NCBI GenBank assembly: GCA_031772625.1
Contig: CM062818.1
Location: 1,283,326,277-1,283,390,276 of the forward strand
Reading direction: 5' to 3'
Source of the DNA: Pinus tabuliformis
Lineage: Eukaryota; Streptophyta; Pinopsida; Pinales; Pinaceae
DNA length: 64,000 bases
Both the position numbers and the translations under genes were made by a program. Of this stretch, positions 1-12,426 are shown in pieces. Numbering within the stretch: the stretch's first letter is position 1; each line of letters begins with the position of its first letter. A model generated the notes under the pieces. It was not told the origin of the DNA. It searched no databases and saw only the letters and a program-made list of their open reading frames with translations.

Positions 1-313
1 GTTGATGTGTGATTGATTTCTCATTCTTAGTTATATGTGTTCTCATTGATCCTGCTCATATTCGATTAAGCTTCTGCAAATTTTGTTGTAGAAGTAGGTC
101 TTGTATTTTGCTTTAGTATATTTCATAATCTGTTGATCTATAGTGGGAATTTCTACAATCTATAGTCCTTGTAGGCTGTTAGTAGAGTTGTCGATTTGTC
201 GACCTCACTTCCATGACTAGAACTTAGAGATTGGGTCATTTCATATTGACACTCGTCCTATGTTTACCCTAGTGAGCTTGTGAAATTAGGTAAATGTGGG
301 AGGGGTCGTTACA
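1..313 (-). repeat. Possible truncated LTR end
   Basis: Read on the minus strand, a sequence starting TGTAACGACCCC begins at 313 and runs off the left window edge. That start is common for plant Ty3/gypsy LTRs. The DNA immediately upstream on that strand (about 314-500) reads as acidic Glu/Val/Ile-rich codons broken by stops, as might be left of a 3' element ORF. No partner LTR, target-site duplication or polypurine tract can be seen because the window cuts it, so this rests on the terminal motif only. Confidence 0.22.
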
Positions 314-2400
314 TAGAAGTTTCAGGTTCAATTACTTCAGGCTATAAAATATCATATTCGATTACTTTAGGTTAAGGATTTTCAATTGTTTCAGTTTCTA
401 CCTGTTCAATATATAATGTTTCAGATTATGTAATCTCAGGTTCTTTAACAACAATTGAATATGTTTTAGGTTGTTCTAATGTTCCAAGTTTTGTACTTTT
501 AGATTTGTCTAGTTTTGTATTTTTCAATTTACCATGTGTAAATTCAAGGGGTAAACCCTACATTCTACGAGAACATCGAGGTAAATGTGGCACAGTGAAT
601 TTTATTAAGAATTTTAACAATATTTAACAATTAAAATTCACAATTCACACCTAAGGTATCACTAAAAAGTAAAAACAATCAATATAACACATGCTAATAA
701 ATATAAGGAGTCAAACCATGCAAACAACCTTTCCATAGTGAAATCACTAGTTGGTGATGGAATCCAACATCACAAAAATCAATGTGAAAAGTGGATATTG
801 ATAGAGTGGGTGGGACTAGTTACATTGGCAACCTACTTAATGGTCATGACCTAGCACAAGTAACTCCACATATACCATCTCGAGTGAATTACCCTCCAAA
901 AAGGCCCAAGTGAGTCTAGCCAACGTATGTTCTAAGTACAATAGGGACTTCCCCCCCACTGCCATCTTGGGTAAAATCCCAAAGATTATGGTCACTAAAG
1001 TTACCACGTACAACAACTTGACCTGGGGGGACAATCGAAGATTGTACATAGACGCAAGGGTAGAGTAACAAATCTCAATCCCCTTGAAAGATCCCTCAGA
1101 GTGAGGTAATCCTTTCAAGTGATTCCTAAGTACCTTTTGGTACCATTTGTAATGTGTGTAAATTGCGCTACCTTAACTAATGAAGTAGGGTTGATTACTT
1201 CACTGGGTCTAATATGATCTCGTGCTTAACTCCTACGTAAGAGGAGATTCCCAAATCCATATTGTAATAAATGTATTTACTCCCTATGACAAGATTCTAT
1301 TGTTTCTTTTCACCTTTGGAGCGTTAACTTTCAATCCTATTCCAAAGCCCTACAACAAATTTCATGTAGATGAGACTATGATAGAAATACAAAAATTCTA
1401 ATTGATTTTATTAGTGTTTCTTTTAAGTCTGTATTTACTTAATTAATTGATGGACGTGAAATCGATGGTGTTATGACCTGACTCAAAATTGAATGCAATT
1501 GAATAAGATAATGTAATCTTTTCAATTCAATGAATTTATGCCTAAGGAAAGGGTAATTTTTTTCATTTAATTCCGTAAGATGCAAAACTCTATATTCCAC
1601 AATTTCTTTTGAACCAAACAATGAATTTCAAAAACACTTATTTCAAAAGACAATACATCTCCTATAATACAAGAATCGTTTTTTTTGTTTTTCCGTAAAT
1701 AAGAGAAAACGCACAACAGTGTGATGAACTCAATTTATCAAACAAATTAATTCTAGCGACTTTATTCGAGTGAAAATTAATATTTTTTAAAATTAAAGCA
1801 AATTTTCACCAAAATATATGAATTGCAAAACTCTGAAAAGGGTCACAGCTCTTACAGAAAAAACAAGAATGTTTGAATATTCAAGGCAACAAAAAAAAAA
1901 TGTTCTTCCAATGGATCAACGAAACCAATCAAAGTAGTGTAAAAATAACAATCTTAACAACAAGTTGTCAAAGCAAAACCAAACCAAAAAATATTGACTT
2001 ACAAGACACTGTAATTGATCAAAAACTCACCCTAATGAATAGATCCAAACTCAGAGAAAAAAAACCTTGAGAAAATTCAAATTTTCAATGGACCATTGGG
2101 GGCATACATCAGAAACATTATAGTAGTTGCAACTATTAGGAAACAAAACACGATGTCAATGTATTGTCTCCTAAAGAGAGGTGCAATGAGCACAAAAAAC
2201 AAGAAAAAAATTTTGTCAAAAACTAAAAGGATTTGGGGCTTTTAAGTCAAATAAGGTTTGCCAGAGACTCAAGAACAATTGGTCTTAAGAAAACAAGGGG
2301 ACATGAAGAGCATCTCGTACCCAATGGAGTTGCCAATTTTTTTGGCAGACAAATATTATCTTATTGACAAGACAAATCTCCCTAGACTCAGACACCAAGT
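314..2400. other. Unassigned AT-rich non-coding stretch
   Basis: No supported gene. Reading frames are short and stop-rich. Around 840-1130 the composition is less AT-rich, with homopolymeric C and G runs (a C run near 950, a G run near 1025), but no recognisable protein results in any frame. I see no terminal repeats or tRNA-like boxes here. Confidence 0.5.
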
Positions 2401-4830
2401 CTAGAAATAAACAAATATATGGAAGCATTCCCTAATTTATCATTAATTCATATATTTAAATGGGATGCATAGCTCATACCTTTTTCTAAAATGCTTCATG
2501 ATGATCCTTGTTGTCGTCCTTTGTATCTTTCAACCTTTCTCTCTTGATGCTCCAAGAAGAGACCTGTAAACATAGAAACAAACAAATGATCAAAGCATGT
2601 AACACATCAATGATTCAACCATAAAATATGTAAGTGATCAAGGAATCTTACAATAAACATCGTGGCAAATGTATATGGGAAAGAAAAATATATCTGTATT
2701 AAGAATGAAGAAAAGAAGAATTACAACCAGGCCTTAATGTTGAAATCCTCCTTCCAACGATCCTCAATCCAAACCCCTATAATCAAAAAGTCTCTAATGG
2801 ATACTTATACAACATGTAAGTATAGTTCAAAAGTCAGAAATGGAAACCCAGTTCTCTTTGAGTGCATTGTACTTATAGTGAAAGAATGGAAGTTGAGAGA
2901 TCCATAAAGGGAGGAAGTAGATCCACAATGAATGTGATGGATCCACTATAGTAGGAAGGAGGTACAAGATAAAGGGACTTGTAGCCCAATCTCCACCACT
3001 TCATAATAGATGCCAATCTTGAGGTTTCTAGAATAAGAATCTTCTTTTACTTTTTATTTTTTACCTCTGTAAGAAGACCATTGCACCTTTAACACAAGAA
3101 AACTATGATGACATCACTTTTTGTTTACTCTACAACACACGGCATTGTAATTTTTGAACTAAAGACCCTCAGTGACCTCCAAATTAGAGCTTTTTAGGTA
3201 TTTAATCTATGATTCTTATACTTCATGGAGAGGTATTTCTTCAGTTTTTCACAAGAATTCATGAAAATAGTTCAACGGATAGCGAAAGATCTAGATTTGG
3301 AATCATTTGCATGGATGTAACAAATTGATGTGTAACATCTTCCATTCAGACATCAGAGGTCCGAATCATATCACAAAATTACACAAAGTTTGAAATATTG
3401 GAGATTTGATACATACCTTGTATACAATGAGAAATTGAAGTAGGCCTTCCAAGAATAATAAGTTTGGAAAAGATGAACTTCTTTAGATAGAGTCGACCCT
3501 CTAATGGCTCTTCATTTATTAACCAAAAATATATATGAGATAGGTGACAGGTCCTCTTGGACTAACAAAACTTCTAAACCAAACAACACATCAACCACAT
3601 ATCTTAGAGAATATGATTTGAGATTCCTTTAGATATCAAACTTCCACAATCTTGAGCCACTTTGTAATTATTTCATGAATGCTTGAACTTAAAATGTCTC
3701 AGACTCAAATCAAGAGGTTCAAGCTACATGATTCCATCACAATCTATATCATAGTTAAGAATTACAAAGATGACATTGATATGAGGATGACTAGGACTTC
3801 ACCACATAGAGGTAGTGAGTTAGGTTGAACCTTAAAATAAATGAAGGAGTTCAGGTCACATTCCAGCTCAAGTTTCAGATTCCTTATAAGAACAATACCT
3901 CTGAAACTTCCGATGTTACTTTATTGCAACTTGATTTTTTCAGTGATCATGCTTGATTTTCTAATATAGAGACAACAGAGGTTACAAAAAATTCTTCACG
4001 AAGGCCATTACGACTTGACTGAGGTAAATTAGTCCTTTATGAGCTCAGTAGACTTCTCAAACTTGGACAATTTTTATGCTTGGCCTGAGATCAATATTTT
4101 AGCCATAGAGGGTGGAACCCGATCTCCTGGATTTCATCAAAGAGAAAGCAAGTGGGTTTGATCTTAGTTGCTTCCATAGTAACTCAAAATTTTCACTATC
4201 AAATGGGACATCAAACTAGATTGTGATACAAATCCATTCAAACTTGATATTGCTTCAGAGAGACTTGAACTTATAATATTCCATCACAAATTATTTGAAG
4301 GTAATGAAATTGATCTTGATGACAGTAGGTTCGGTCTCATAACAGAGATGGAAATATGGATTAGAAAGATACTAAGATCCATTCATGATGAAGACATGGA
4401 CATTTTCAAGAGAGATTCAATCTAAGATACTTACAGACTTTTGATATATCAAGACATCCTATATCAGCCAGATCTTACAAGGTTATAGATATAAACTCAA
4501 GTTTGTAGAGACATACCTCTAACTTTGATAGTGAGACAGATCAAATTCTGACAAAGGTAAGAAATTCATTTCGGACCTACCACCTTAGATACGAGACATA
4601 GAAAATCATACCTTGACCTTTTTTCTTATTTGTCCTTCCAGGTTTCTTTGAGCAAGATCAGATTCGAATGATGATACTACAAACATAATTCAGACTACCT
4701 TCTAGAGATGCTTGAGTCTTATAAGTTTAATCCTTAGTTCTTTCAAGAGGATCTCTTCTACAAACTTCTTTCAAGATGATGAGGGCTTATTGTGATATGC
4801 AACTTTCTTGTTTGCCCAACTTTGATACCA
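2401..4830 (-). mobile_element. Non-coding interior of an old LTR element
   Basis: This stretch lies on the internal side of the primer-binding site at 4830 and so should be the interior of the same minus-strand element. It holds no protein domain in any frame. Its texture (many short runs such as cttgatg, tcttcaagat and gagatttg) resembles the non-coding interior of the element at 20529-34286, which suggests another LARD-type element. The left LTR was not found, so the left boundary is arbitrary. Confidence 0.35.
4813..4830 (-). promoter_or_regulatory. Primer-binding site, tRNA-iMet type
   Basis: On the minus strand the bases read TGGTATCAAAGTTGGG and directly abut the LTR that begins TGTTGAAAA at 4831. 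This is close to the TGGTATCAGAGC primer site complementary to the 3' end of initiator tRNA-Met that plant Copia elements use. Adjacency to a TG-starting repeat with no spacer supports the call. Confidence 0.6.
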
Positions 4831-5771
4831 TGTTGAAAAAAACATTTCTAATGTACAATTAATTACTTGTGATATTATTTACCATTAGTTTAGCACAGTC
4901 AATTTTCATCAAGCAATTATACAACATAAATTCAACCAATAGCAGTGATAAGAAAGTAGAGATCATAGTGCTCAAAAACAAGAGACACAAATGTTTAGGC
5001 CAAAGACCATGGAAAAACCCCACAAGGGGGAAAACCAAATCAAACCTTTCCTTAGAGAGATCCTTCAACAATACATCAATACATGTATAATACTATCTAC
5101 AAGATGGCTTCCACAAGTGCTAAGATATCCTCCACAATGTATGCTATATAATGCCCAACAAGATCACCAATGAAAGGTTGATCCTCTCACCATATCACAA
5201 AAACAAAGCTCAGATCCCTTCCCTCTAAGGCTCAAATAAATTTGTGGAGGTAGAAAAACTCAAACCAAAGCACAGTCCTAAAGTGGCTCAGATCTCAGAC
5301 TAGAGACAAGTTTGAGGTGACCTCAATCCTAGGCCTAACAACAGGCCTGAAGTAGATCAAACTCGGACAAACAAGTATGCTTTGAATCACACAACAAAAG
5401 TCTCAGACTTCTCTTCTAAATCTTGGCCTAGACTCCTCTAGGACTAGGCTTAGGAATCACCTCCAAGCAGCAAGAAACTTGTACTATACAAACCTTGATA
5501 CCCTTGGCCTTGAAGCATATTCAAATGGAAATAATCTTCGACTAGGGTATAGATCTCAGACCTCCTGAAGTAGCCTCAAATTCAGACTAGGAACAAAAGG
5601 GTCGAGGAGCCACTTGTAACTACAATAAAATAATATTTTTCATCTTTACAAAAATACATTTTTGACCAAATCAAAAGCATGAAGAACATGCTAGAAACAA
5701 TAATAATAATTTTGTTTTTCTCAATTACAATAAATAATTTTATGAAGATCGACCATAGTTACAATTTCAAT
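4831..5771 (-). repeat. Degenerate LTR (5' LTR, minus strand)
   Basis: This repeat starts TGTTGAAA right after a tRNA-Met-type primer site. Its far end (about 5690-5771) resembles the far end of the LTR at 20529-21797: both have an AT-rich aataataattt stretch, then 'atagttacaatttcaata' against 'ctagttacactttcttcaaca'. An internal segment with 'ggaaaaccc' and 'aaggggg' (about 5010-5035) also parallels that LTR. I infer a related but older Copia-style LTR of about 940 bp. The right boundary is estimated because the terminal CA has decayed. No second LTR was found. Confidence 0.5.
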
Positions 5772-5911
5772 AGACCCCTGTAATGGGGAACCACTTCCGA
5801 TCTTCTGAGTACTAGCACTCCTTTGTTTAGGATTGTTTGTGCTTGGCTTATGAACAAAGTATTTGTTTCCTACAAGCCCACACATAACATAAGCAACAAC
5901 CTCTGACCTTA

Positions 5912-5912
<1 letters not shown>

Positions 5913-5986
<74 letters not shown>
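5913..5986. repeat. (TA)37 microsatellite
   Basis: An uninterrupted run of 37 TA dinucleotides. It sits about 140 bp outside the degenerate LTR at 4831-5771. Pure long TA tracts mutate rapidly in length and can extrude as cruciforms. Confidence 0.97.
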
Positions 5987-5989
<3 letters not shown>

Positions 5990-8742
5990 ATAGTCTACTG
6001 CTTCTAAAACACACTTTTCTAATACCAGTAAGCATTGCATACAACTGTATACCCAAACTCATCACCTGATAAAATCTTGGTTTAGGGAAACTATCCAGGC
6101 AATTATTTTATGTTGTCTATATTTCATTTGTGGAATTTCCACTCAGAAAATTCCAACACGAATTTTTGGGCACCGTCTCGCTGCTTTAAGTGACCAGAAG
6201 GACCTTTGTCCTAACACGTGTGCATTTTCTTTACCTGCAAAGAGCACAGATAACCAAACAACAACTACATTTCCTGATACACCAACATTTATGTCCATTA
6301 ATCAACAACATTAAGATTTTCATTTAACAATCTATAATTTCAAACCATTGACTTCTATAGTAATCATCGACTCTAATTTCTCCTACACAACCTCAACATT
6401 CACATTTGTATTATTCACAAATTAAACTATTCATATACTTATCTAAATCCTTCTATAAAATAGGTTAAAGGCTTCCACGTTTGTCCCAACCTTGAACCAA
6501 CTTTTATATGGGCTCCCCTTGATCTCCACTCCTATCTATTAGGAAGTTATGCATAAATCCTTGTTTAGGATTCACCTCCTGAACCCCTTAGCAACATCCT
6601 CTTAATTCTCTAGGTTCCTAACCAATCTTTCTCTCCCTTTGTTTTTCTTTTCAAAACTAAATGCCTATATCTCCTACAATTGTTTTCACATAATCCACGT
6701 CATGAAATTTATCTCCAGTCATGCCAATTTTTTAATAGTGGTCTTTCTCTGAAAAAAAATCTTTCTTGAATTCTAGCAAAAGGTGGATTTTCTTCCTTTT
6801 TGTTCCTTCCCCCTATGGGAATAATTGATTTCAAACCATTTCTTGACAATTAGAGGTTAATCTCACATGTCATCCTTTAACATAGTTATAAGAGGATTAA
6901 CATGCCAAACATAATTTATTTTGTCATTATTTAAAAATAAATATTTACATCGACATATTATGTCATTTGTGTTTTAAATTCTCAACCAACAATTAAATGT
7001 AAAAGTCACAAAGTAAATATCTAGGGGTATTACACCGAAGTTGCAGTCTTGTTATAGACCAAGTTTTGGTTTGATCTTTGAGGTGGCTAATCTTTGTTGG
7101 AGAATTGCTACAGGGATATTTGGGGGTTGAGTTTGGTTGGCAAAGGCAATCTTAAGGGAGTTGTTCACTGAAGTAATTGTGATGTTAAGGTGTTGAAAGG
7201 GCCAAGCCCTATTGTGGACAAAGGTTTTGGAGGAACTTGTCTATTATGGAGAATTTTTGTGATAGTCCTATGTGCTACATAAGGTGTGTGTTCAGTGAAA
7301 AGTTTGATAGGCCCCATCAAGCATACCTTCAAGGTTGTAAAGATTTGTTTGGTTCTAAGTGTGTTGAAAAGTGTTATGTAGCATAAAGAAATCTACAATG
7401 ATGTCAAGTATAAGCTTCCAGATGGGCAGGCCTTCTCTTTGAACATATAATAAGCCTAAGTAGTGACAATTGAACAATGAAAAATAAGAATTGAGGAAGT
7501 TGAAGTGCCAAATGGGCATACCTATTTTTGATCAAATACAAAGAATTAACACGTAGGAGATTAAGTCTAAAGAACCAAGTCAAGAAGGCTAGTTGAATAA
7601 TAGAAAGTTAAGGTTTATAGGTCAAGTGGCCATGATCCATCTTGAAGGTGCAAACCTAAGGTTTGCATGGTTAGATGATAATTCACTAATGAATTTTTTG
7701 AGGATTGGAAGTCATTGATAATAAATCTAAGGAACAACTTGAAGACATAGGTTGTTGCCTACAATTTATTGTGTTGGTGCTCAACTAGGGGTGTTTAGTG
7801 TCTCCTATAGGTTGGTGCCTACATTTGTTGAATTGACGCTTAGCTAGGGAATGAAATCTCCTATAGGTTGGTGCCTATAAAGGCCATAAGTTGGTTCTTA
7901 CTTTGTACAAGGAAGTTAACAAAATATTTACAAAGAAAATTTGTACAAATATTTCTTATGCAAAGATCTGTGTTTCATGATTTATGTGCATCAAATGTTT
8001 TTAAAAAGACAAAAATAATTAAAAATAATGAAATATTGATTCACCCTAGTATTTCCAACCATATATACTTAAGTGAGAGTGTGTTTTCACCATGAGACAT
8101 ATCCTTTTATTAAAGGGTATTACTGGTTTGTTAAAAACAACTAATTTTTCATTAACGACATTGGTTTTTGTTTCCTAAAAAATATCATAGAATATTATGA
8201 AAAACATTCTTTTACAACCTTGAAAAATAAATAAGATATCAAAATCATATATATAAATATATTTAAGCAAGCAGAAAAAGTCATTTATTTAGGAGACACA
8301 AGAAGTTTATCATCATTACACTCTACTCACATATGTATTGGTACGTTACAAAGCATTTTGCTAGAAAAAAAATTAGTATTAGTATATGCTAAGAGCCACC
8401 AAAAATTGACTTTGCACATAATAATAAAAAAAATCCATCTCATCACCAGAACCACCAAATATAGAACCAAAAAAGCCCACCGTTATTAAATGGACCTGTT
8501 TAAAATCGTGTAAACATTTAAATTATTATGGTTTTGATACTCACATCACATCATAAACTATGAGTTTATTAAATTTCATAGTATTGAATTTGAAAACTTA
8601 TTCCATACTCATAATTATTTTATTTTATACACCACTTAGCTTTGATGCAGATCTAAATCTAAATTTTATATATATAAATTTTAATTGTCATATTTTTTTT
8701 TATAGTAAATTACTATTTCAAAAAATAATGTGATATATAAAT
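5987..8742. other. Unassigned non-coding stretch
   Basis: I see no gene. Between about 7745 and 7880 a loosely repeated motif of the form 'ctcctataggttggtgcctac' occurs three times about 60-70 bp apart. Open frames such as 7868-8095 (plus) are short and have no recognisable content. Confidence 0.45.
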
Positions 8743-8990
8743 TTTATAAGATTAATATTCTTTAGTAAAGGTTGAGAAAGAAAATAAGATTTCATTAAAT
8801 ATTTTTCATTTAAATATATGTGAAAGAGAAATTATCTCTATAATTACTTTCGTCTTAATATTTGGTTTTATAAGATTAATATTCTTTAGTAAATGTTGAG
8901 AAAGAAAATAAGATTTCGTTAAATTTTTTTCATTTAAATATATGTGAAAGAGAAATTATCTCCATAATTACTCTCTTCTTAATATTTGGT
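8743..8990. repeat. Tandem duplication, 124-bp unit x 2
   Basis: Two head-to-tail copies, 8743-8866 and 8867-8990. Each starts 'tttataagattaatattc' and ends 'cttaatatttggt'. They differ at only a handful of bases (for example aaaggttg/aaatgttg and ctctata/ctccata). The unit is AT-rich and non-coding. Confidence 0.93.
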
Positions 8991-9562
8991 TACATAATAT
9001 GCTTACTTGAAAGTGTCTGAAATTTTTAATGATTAAAAGTACTTGAAGTGTACCACTAAAGTCAAAGAGGCAACACCGTGACAAATTAACATGGCATAGT
9101 ATTTTAAGCTTTATGTTTATCTCTGACCACAAAATTAAGAATACTAATTCTATTCTTAAGATTTCAGTGCATGTGGTTTTATCAAGCCAAATACAATATT
9201 TATATTTATATCATGCCACATTTATATATTTTATGACTTTTTGTATTGACATTATGGTTATTAACTCTAAGAGTAACAATTTTTCGGCAATGGAGTGTAA
9301 AAAAATCAAAATTTAATCGATATTCTTGCCACGTGTTAAAATACTATAAAAAATAAAAATCAAAATCATTTTTTATTGACTGAATTTGCTCAACAAAACC
9401 CATCCTAAAAACACCTTCAATGTGATTAAAATAAGCTCCACTAAACAACCCATTATAGAAATCATGACACCCCTTACAACAATTCCATAGGTCCAAGCGA
9501 AGGGCTTTCAGGAGTATTATGAAATTGACATTTTCTGTACACCTGTGGCTCACTGGGTCACA
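8991..9562. other. Unassigned non-coding stretch
   Basis: AT-rich sequence with two short frames (9113-9316 plus, 9344-9553 minus). The minus frame is rich in hydrophobic and Cys residues, but I recognise no family. No terminal repeats are visible. Confidence 0.4.
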
Positions 9563-10043
9563 ATGTATTGTGGATATATACGCACTAGTTCATTCTATTC
9601 TTCACTTTGGTGGATCATGTCGTTGTAAGTGTCATTAATTCAAGTTATCATCTAATTAAACTAGCAATTGCACCACATGTTGCAATCACAACGTTGTAAG
9701 GCAAGAGCCTAGGAAAGAATAACTTAGATGATGGAAGTAAAATTTTCATGCTAGGAAATAGTAGCTTAGATGATGGAAGTAAAATTTTTATGCAATTTTA
9801 TTTATGTATTGTGGATATATACGCACTAGTTCATTCTATTCTTCACTTTGGTGGATCATGTCGTTGTAAGTGTCATTAATTCAAGTTATCATCTAATTAA
9901 ACTAGCAATTGCACCACATGTTGCAATCACAACGCTGTAAGGCAAGAGCCTAGGAAAGAATAACTTAGATGATGGAAGTAAAATTTTCATGCTAGGAAAT
10001 AGTAGCTTAGATGATGGAAGTAAAATTTTATGCAATTTTATTT
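9563..10043. repeat. Tandem duplication, 241-bp unit x 2
   Basis: Copies are 9563-9803 and 9804-10043 with almost no differences (for example acgttg/acgctg, one T lost near the end). Each unit also contains an internal repeat: 'agatgatggaagtaaaatttt' occurs twice per unit about 40 bp apart. No coding content. Confidence 0.95.
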
Positions 10044-11493
10044 AATTATCGACATTTGAGATGGGCATCTTAACCCTAAGAGTACAAACATTTTCAAATC
10101 CTAGGGGCTTGTACCCCACATCCAAAACTATGGTAAAAGATGCTTCTAAGATTCGTGCTCAAACTCGAACTCAAATTGATCAAGGAAATGGAAAGATGAT
10201 GAAGTTGCCATCCAACCTAAATGAACAGGCTAAAGCAACCATTATTTTATTATGACTAATTATAAAATATAACTAACTATTTTTTATAATTTAATAATAA
10301 CCTAAAAACCTTATTCCAAAATAAACCACTATTAACCTAAATATATTTAAATTTTATTTTAAAAAACACATACAAACATACTTTTTTAAAAACAAACATT
10401 TCCAATGATACTCTTATCCATTAATCTATTGTTAATGATGGTAAAAAATGGATTATGCCATAGTTCTTAATTTAAGACGCAACAAAAATCACACTTCCAA
10501 AAATAATCCATTTCCAAAAATAGTCCCTTTCAGGGGTATAATATGAACCAACAGACATTTCGAGTAATTCATCATAAATGTGTACCTGGCGCTGCTTGCG
10601 GACCAGTAATTCAGATTCGTTTAAATCTTCTTCCATGTTTCTTTCCATCTCATAAAAACGAGTATTAACATCACGCCGTTGTTAATATTTTACAAAACAT
10701 ATTTAGCACTTTAGCAATTGCTCCCTCACATTTATAATATGTCTGCATAATGATACCCTAAACGAACATTTCGTAGGTTTATGATTTAAAAGCAAATTAA
10801 AGTTAATATTAATATTAATGTCTAGCACTAACCAGTTAGCTGACATGTCTTCCGATCAAGAATATTAACGGTTTTACCGCTATTCACGGCTCAAACATTC
10901 CAATACACTTCTCATGCTGTTCTTTCTCATTATCAAAAAATTTAACTGTATTTTTTTATTATAATAATAAATATAGAAACCTACGAAAATTTCAGGGAAA
11001 AAGCATGCTATTGTGCTAATTTAATTAATCACAAATGCAGGTTAAGTTAATGGAACTATAGTCACTGCGCAGTATAATTCTTAAACGAAGATGTTTGAAG
11101 GAAGAATCTTCCCGGAAAAAGAAAAAAAAAAATTATAAGATCAGGTAAAAACCAAGAATTTATATATAATAAGAAAATATTTAGATTAAGTTAATTTATA
11201 ATAATGTGTGTAAGTAATTTTTTTTATTAAGTTAATTTATAATAATGTGTGTAAGTATTTTTTTTTTTAAATAAAAAATATATAAATTCGAGACTTTTAA
11301 AACAAAATATTGGAAATTAAATAATTTTAAATATGACTGAGTAAGTAACCATGAAATGTCAATATAATACAAAAGTTGCAACAGTGAAATTGTTCAAATA
11401 TTTTTGTCGTTTACCAGAAAGATCGCTGAAATTAATGACGAAGACACGGTACATGTATGGAGTGAGTCCTGACTTGCGTCGTTCAATCAGACA
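10044..11493. other. AT-rich stretch with one exon-like fragment
   Basis: On the minus strand about 10690 to 10510 stays open for roughly 60 codons without a Met start. It is predicted to be a charged helical peptide (RFYEMERNMEED, then VRKQRQVHIYDELLEM). I do not recognise it. It could be one exon of a lost gene or chance. The remainder is AT-rich, with a local near-duplicate at 11175-11260 ('gattaagttaatttataataatgtgtgtaag' type), and otherwise empty. Confidence 0.3.
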
Positions 11494-11757
11494 ATGAACG
11501 CGAAAACATTAACCGGTCACAACGTGGAGTGTGTCAATCCTCTCATGGCCCTTCTGTTTGCGAGCCAGACTTGGAAAAGTCCCGATAACCAGGATTCCTT
11601 GATTTATTTCCTCTTACTGAATAATGTTTATGAGATTGCTTACGGTGAAGACTACCAGGGGGATTTTTTTCCTCGGGTCCTATCTTGTCAAGCCTGTGTT
11701 GCTAGCCAGCGTTTTTACCATCTGCAGAGCGACCTCTCACACCTCAATTGCGAATAA
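11494..11757 (+). CDS. Unrecognised 87-codon ORF
   Basis: An ATG-to-stop frame whose base composition is noticeably less AT-rich than its surroundings. The product has several Cys, a central hydrophobic stretch (IYFLLLNNVYEIAYG) and no motif I recognise. It lies about 200 bp downstream of the NYN-domain pseudogene on the opposite strand. It may be part of a former gene or a chance frame in a GC-richer island. Confidence 0.2.
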   Translation: MNAKTLTGHNVECVNPLMALLFASQTWKSPDNQDSLIYFLLLNNVYEIAYGEDYQGDFFPRVLSCQACVASQRFYHLQSDLSHLNCE

Positions 11758-11958
11758 TTCATGGTGCCCCGTGGATTCAGGAAGTGGTTGGTCGTGAACA
11801 CTAAATTCTGTGGTGCATCCTAAAAATCGTTGTAACGCTCCCATAGTGTTAGAGCCACTCAGCCACTTTGTCCGAAAGACTGTAACTGAAAACAACAGAA
11901 GAAATCGGTGCACAGTTGTTACGAGGAGAAGAGAAGGGTAAACACAAAGACCTCTGCA

Positions 11959-12426
11959 CTATGGACATATATCAGCCTTATAGAAACCCCGATGTGAAGG
12001 GAGCACAACCGCGATAGTGTAACCTCGCTTTCGCAACTTCTGCAAAGCGGGAGCAAAGTCCAAATCGCCAAAATTTAAAAGAATCAGAGCAGGAGGGCAT
12101 ACAGTTGATTTCCTTTGACATACGACTGTAGTCTTCATAGGTGGAGAAGGTAATGATCACTCTCTTCACTCTACTATGAACAATTAGTTGCAAATGTTTC
12201 TTAAGAAATCTATTGGAGCTCTCCCACCGGTATAGAGCAGTTTTCTATGTTCCACATAATGGCCACCGACCCTTTCATGTCAAGGTCATCCATTTCTTCT
12301 GCTGCTTCTACCATATTGAAACCAGGAATTATTGTACCGAACTCAGAGATTCATGTCAAGGTCATCCATTTCTTCTGCTGCTTCTACCATATTGAAACCA
12401 GGAATTATTGTACCGAACTCAGAGAT
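11959..12426 (-). pseudogene. NYN-domain ribonuclease pseudogene (MARF1/limkain-b1-like)
   Basis: Three minus-strand frames join into a recognisable NYN (PIN-like RNase) domain. The first, 12426 to about 12200, starts at a Met shortly before GSVAIMWNIENCSIPVGEL, matching the family's V-A-x-x-W-D-I-E-N-C-x-x-P opening. The second, about 12200-12085, reads VKRVIITFSTYEDYSR, the conserved second strand region. The third, about 12090-11961, reads ILLNFGDLDFAPAL then KRGYTIAVVLPS, the family's L-I-S-G-D-x-D-F-x-x-x-L and R-G-Y-x-V-x-x-V-x-P-S blocks. Two frame changes, a stop after GELQ and the absence of about 30 residues between the second and third blocks show it is dead. The first catalytic Asp is already Asn (WNIEN instead of WDIEN). 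Plant NYN proteins are thought to act in RNA metabolism. A 76-bp tandem duplication lies in its first exon. Confidence 0.7.
12275..12426. repeat. Tandem duplication, 76-bp unit x 2
   Basis: Copies 12275-12350 and 12351-12426 are essentially identical, from 'tcatgtcaaggtcatcc' to 'gaactcagagat'. The unit covers the N-terminal coding part of the NYN pseudogene. 76 is not a multiple of three, so the duplication by itself would shift the frame. Confidence 0.96.
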
